Under the pieces are notes generated by a model, which made no database searches, was not told the DNA's origin, and saw nothing but the letters and a program-made list of their open reading frames with translations. Made by a program: the position numbers and the translations under genes. A stretch of 8,121 nt of DNA from Boseongicola sp. SB0662_bin_57 (GTDB taxonomy: Bacteria; Pseudomonadota; Alphaproteobacteria; Rhodobacterales; Rhodobacteraceae), in NCBI GenBank assembly GCA_009839535.1, contig VXPN01000364.1, forward strand, positions 1-8,121, written 5' to 3'. Positions 5,981 to 8,121 of this stretch are shown one piece after another (the stretch's first letter is position 1; each line of letters opens with the position of its first letter).

Positions 5981-6928
5981 ATGGTGCTCACCAAGCAGGA
6001 TGTCGAGACGTTCGATCGAGAGGGCTACCTGGTTGTCGACGGTCTCGTGGACGACCAGGTTCTCGATGGAGTCCGCGAGGAATATGCCCAGCTCATGGAC
6101 CGTCTCTTCGGTCAATGGCACGCGGAGGGTCTCGTGGATGCGTCGCGTCCCGGCATGGGTTTCTGGGACAAGCTCGACGTCGCGTATCGCGGCGGCTTCG
6201 ACTGGTACCAGCCTTTCGACATCAGCCTGCCGTTTGGAGGGATCACCGAGGAGACGCCGTTTCACTTCGGGCCCGCCGTCTTCGACATGGTGACGGACAG
6301 CAACATTCTCGACGCCGTCGAGACGCTGATCGGGCCCGAAATCACCTCGAACCCGATCCAGCACGTTCGCATCAAGCCGCCGGAACGGGCTGTGGCGAAG
6401 GATGAAATCCGGGCTCATGTCGTCTCGACCGACTGGCACCAGGACCAGGGCGTGACGTTGCCGGAAGCTGACCAAACGGAATTCGTCACGGTCTGGCTGG
6501 CCATCACGGACGCGACCGTCGAGAACGGCTGCCTGAAGGTGGCAGCACACCGGTACGACGAGATGATGCCGCATTGCCCCAAGGTCCAGACGGCGCTTGC
6601 GGACCCGTACGTTCCCGAGAGTTCCGTGCCGGTTCCGGTCAAGGCAGGGGGCGCCGTGATCTTCCATCCGATGACGCCTCACGCCTCCCTGTCCAACGAA
6701 TCGGACGGCTACCGCTGGTCGTTCGATCTTCGCTACAGCGTCACGGGACAGCCGACGGGCCGCAGCCACTTTCCGGAATTCGTGGCACGTTCCCGGAGCA
6801 ATCCTGCGAGCGAGCTGAAGGACTGGCGGGTCTGGAAGGCCATGTGGGAGGAGACTCGCAGCCGTCTGGCCAACGCACCGCATATCGCGCAACACAGGTG
6901 GGACGAATCCAGTCCCCATTGTGCCTGA
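5981..6928 (+). CDS. Phytanoyl-CoA dioxygenase (PhyH) family protein, first of a tandem pair
   Basis: This 315-residue protein is a probable Fe(II)/2-oxoglutarate-dependent oxygenase, which couples O2 and 2-oxoglutarate decarboxylation to hydroxylation of a small molecule in the cytoplasm. It opens with a helix and FDREGYLVVDGLV (11-23), the usual PhyH N-terminal block. Iron ligands are the HxD pair His153-Gln-Asp155 (DWHQDQG) and distal His234 (TPHASLSN). Arg245 lies 11 residues after the distal His, the same spacing as human PHYH His264/Arg275, and should bind 2-oxoglutarate. All catalytic residues are thus present. The usual PGSH-like motif after the core strand is replaced by KVAAHRYD (186-193), and the region between 120 and 153 is longer and more charged than in the second copy. 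The substrate is unknown; PhyH relatives act on acyl-CoAs, ectoine, phosphonates, amino acids and natural products. The TRAP/enolase context suggests an imported acid or an intermediate derived from it. Confidence 0.9.
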   Translation: MVLTKQDVETFDREGYLVVDGLVDDQVLDGVREEYAQLMDRLFGQWHAEGLVDASRPGMGFWDKLDVAYRGGFDWYQPFDISLPFGGITEETPFHFGPAVFDMVTDSNILDAVETLIGPEITSNPIQHVRIKPPERAVAKDEIRAHVVSTDWHQDQGVTLPEADQTEFVTVWLAITDATVENGCLKVAAHRYDEMMPHCPKVQTALADPYVPESSVPVPVKAGGAVIFHPMTPHASLSNESDGYRWSFDLRYSVTGQPTGRSHFPEFVARSRSNPASELKDWRVWKAMWEETRSRLANAPHIAQHRWDESSPHCA

Positions 6929-6929
6929 G

Positions 6930-7829
6930 ATGGCTGAGGCTCTGACAGGCGACCAGGAGGCGTTCTACGCCGAGAACGGCTATCTTGTGCTGGAGGGCAG
7001 GGTGCCGCCCGACGTCATCGAGGCCATTCGAGACGAGATCCGGCGGTTCGAGGATGTTGCGCGCACGATGACCGAGTCCGACGAGAAGCTTGACCTCGAG
7101 GACAGCCATACGCCGGACGAACCGCGCCTGAGACGGATCAAGCTTCCGCACACGCAGTCCAAGGTCATGCGGGATCTCATGTATTCGGATCACGTCCTGG
7201 CTCCGGCGCGCGACCTGATCGGTCCGAACATCCGGCTGCACACGACCAAGCTGAACATGAAGAAGGCGGGCTATGGCGCCGCCGTCGAGTGGCACCAGGA
7301 CTACGCATTCTATCCGCACACCAACGATGACATCCTCGCGGTCGGCGTTCTGATCGACGACATGGGGGAGGAGAACGGTCCCTTGATGGTCTTCCCCGGC
7401 AGCCACACGGGACCGGTTCACGACCATCATGTGGACGGCGTCTTTGCCGGCGCGGTGCTGCCCGAGGCGGTGGGCATGGACCTCAAGGATGCCGTGCAGC
7501 TTACGGGCCCTGCCGGATCCATCTCGATTCATCACGGGCGCGTCCTGCATGGCTCGGCGCTGAATCGCTCGGACCGGCCGCGACGGCTCCTGTTCTACGA
7601 GATGATGGCGGCAGACGCGTTCCCGATCATGGGATCGATGACGATTTGGGACGGCATCGAGGACTACGACAGCCGAATGCTGTGCGGCGAGTCGACGATC
7701 GAGCCGCGCCTTGAGGACATTCCCGTCCGCATTCCGCAGCCGCAGCCGAACGTGGCGATCTCGATCTACGAAATCCAGAAAGGCATGCAGGCCCGCGCAT
7801 TCGAGACCATCGGTGCCGACAAGGGCTGA
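6930..7829 (+). CDS. Phytanoyl-CoA dioxygenase (PhyH) family protein, second of a tandem pair
   Basis: This is a second probable Fe(II)/2-oxoglutarate oxygenase, 299 residues from ATG 6930. The N-terminal block AFYAENGYLVLEGRVPP (11-27) is typical. Iron ligands are His122-Gln-Asp124 (EWHQDYAF) and His207 (RVLHGSALN), and Arg218 sits 11 residues after the distal His as the expected 2-oxoglutarate ligand. The canonical ENGPLMVFPGSHTG (148-161) core is intact, so this copy is the more conventional PhyH. It shares only family motifs with the first gene, so the two are not a recent duplication. An alternative GTG start at 6921 would overlap the preceding stop by 8 nt and add three residues; ATG 6930 begins one base after the upstream TGA. 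Neither has a clear Shine-Dalgarno, so translation probably depends on re-initiation from the upstream gene. The substrate is unknown. Confidence 0.9.
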   Translation: MAEALTGDQEAFYAENGYLVLEGRVPPDVIEAIRDEIRRFEDVARTMTESDEKLDLEDSHTPDEPRLRRIKLPHTQSKVMRDLMYSDHVLAPARDLIGPNIRLHTTKLNMKKAGYGAAVEWHQDYAFYPHTNDDILAVGVLIDDMGEENGPLMVFPGSHTGPVHDHHVDGVFAGAVLPEAVGMDLKDAVQLTGPAGSISIHHGRVLHGSALNRSDRPRRLLFYEMMAADAFPIMGSMTIWDGIEDYDSRMLCGESTIEPRLEDIPVRIPQPQPNVAISIYEIQKGMQARAFETIGADKG

Positions 7830-7856
7830 TCGCGCAGTTCGGGTTGCGGCCTGAAC

Positions 7857-8121
7857 ATGTCCCGTTTCGCGGCGATCGCGACAGTGGCCGTCCTGATGAT
7901 GCTGTTCGCGAACTTCATGTTCGCGGTCGTCGACACATCCTCGAAGTGGCTTCTGGGCGCGGGCTACGTGGCGATCCAGCTGGCCTTCTTTCGCTACGCG
8001 ATCCAGTTCGTCATCACGTCCGGCGTGCTGGCCGGGTTGCGCGGTCGGGGCCTTGCCGACGCCCGACCGTTGCTGCCGGTCCTTGGCTTGAGGGCATCGC
8101 TTCTGGTCGTGTCCACGATCT
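7857..8121 (+). CDS. EamA/DMT-family membrane transporter, N-terminal part (3' end outside window)
   Basis: The frame is open from ATG 7857 to the window edge, giving 88 residues. They form one hydrophobic segment at about 5-25, then DTSSKWLLGAGY (26-37), QLAFFRYAIQF (40-50), a second hydrophobic segment to about 60, a basic loop GLRGRGLADARP (60-71), and the start of a third helix with RASLLVVST. The order helix, short D-x-x-x-K-W-L motif, then QLxFFRY is characteristic of drug/metabolite transporter (EamA) proteins, which have ten helices and usually export metabolites. The gene starts 27 nt after the second oxygenase stop with no terminator between, so it may belong to the same operon. No strong ribosome site is visible before 7857. 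The function could equally be unrelated to the pathway. Confidence 0.8.
   Translation, partial: MSRFAAIATVAVLMMLFANFMFAVVDTSSKWLLGAGYVAIQLAFFRYAIQFVITSGVLAGLRGRGLADARPLLPVLGLRASLLVVSTI

Noticed and set aside
5287..6405. 372-codon + strand frame overlapping dctM and the first PhyH gene
   Set aside because: It is out of frame with two well-supported genes, has no domain, and its Gly/Arg/His-rich product is typical of a shifted reading of GC-rich genes.
5807..6919. 370-codon open frame on the minus strand
   Set aside because: It is antisense to the end of dctM and the first PhyH gene, whose iron and 2-oxoglutarate residues are all intact on the + strand.

Overview
The window is a GC-rich (roughly 60-65% by eye), tightly packed, single-strand gene cluster of the kind found in Alphaproteobacteria, most likely a marine or soil Rhodobacterales/Rhodospirillales-type organism. 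That placement rests on codon use, the TRAP transporter type, and the mix of sugar-acid enzymes with Fe(II)/2-oxoglutarate oxygenases. No taxonomic marker gene is present, so it is an inference. All nine recognised genes are on the + strand; the first and last are cut by the window edges.

Layout: 2-331 is the C-terminal end of a medium-chain (zinc-type) alcohol/polyol dehydrogenase. It overlaps by ATGA (328-331) a KduD-like short-chain dehydrogenase (328-1098). A 130-nt gap (1099-1228) is the only spacer long enough for an ordinary internal promoter. It is followed by a TRAP substrate-binding protein (1229-2245), a perfect 10-bp stem-loop (2271-2297), a mandelate racemase/galactarolactone cycloisomerase-type enolase-superfamily enzyme (2316-3482), the TRAP small permease (3495-4343) and the TRAP large permease (4343-5968). 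Two different phytanoyl-CoA-dioxygenase (PhyH) family oxygenases follow (5981-6928 and about 6930-7829), then the start of an EamA/DMT-family membrane transporter (7857 onward). Except at 1099-1228 and around the hairpin, genes are 0-27 nt apart or overlap, so they are probably co-transcribed.

Working model (inference): the TRAP system imports an organic acid, probably a sugar acid, aldarate/lactone or related carboxylate. The enolase-superfamily enzyme isomerises, racemises or dehydrates it. The SDR and MDR dehydrogenases interconvert keto and hydroxy groups in a 3-deoxy-2-keto-acid branch, and the two PhyH oxygenases hydroxylate or dealkylate something that a plain aldarate pathway would not need to oxidise. 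The DMT protein may export a product or move a second metabolite. The pairing of two PhyH oxygenases with a Gci-like enolase enzyme and a TRAP system does not match a catabolic pathway I know, and is the best candidate here for an undescribed system.

Details worth a second look are a Glu in place of the catalytic-dyad Asp in the enolase-superfamily enzyme, enlarged forms of both TRAP membrane subunits, and the hairpin that separates the binding-protein gene from the rest of the operon. No RNA genes, mobile elements, CRISPR arrays, attachment sites or origins were seen.
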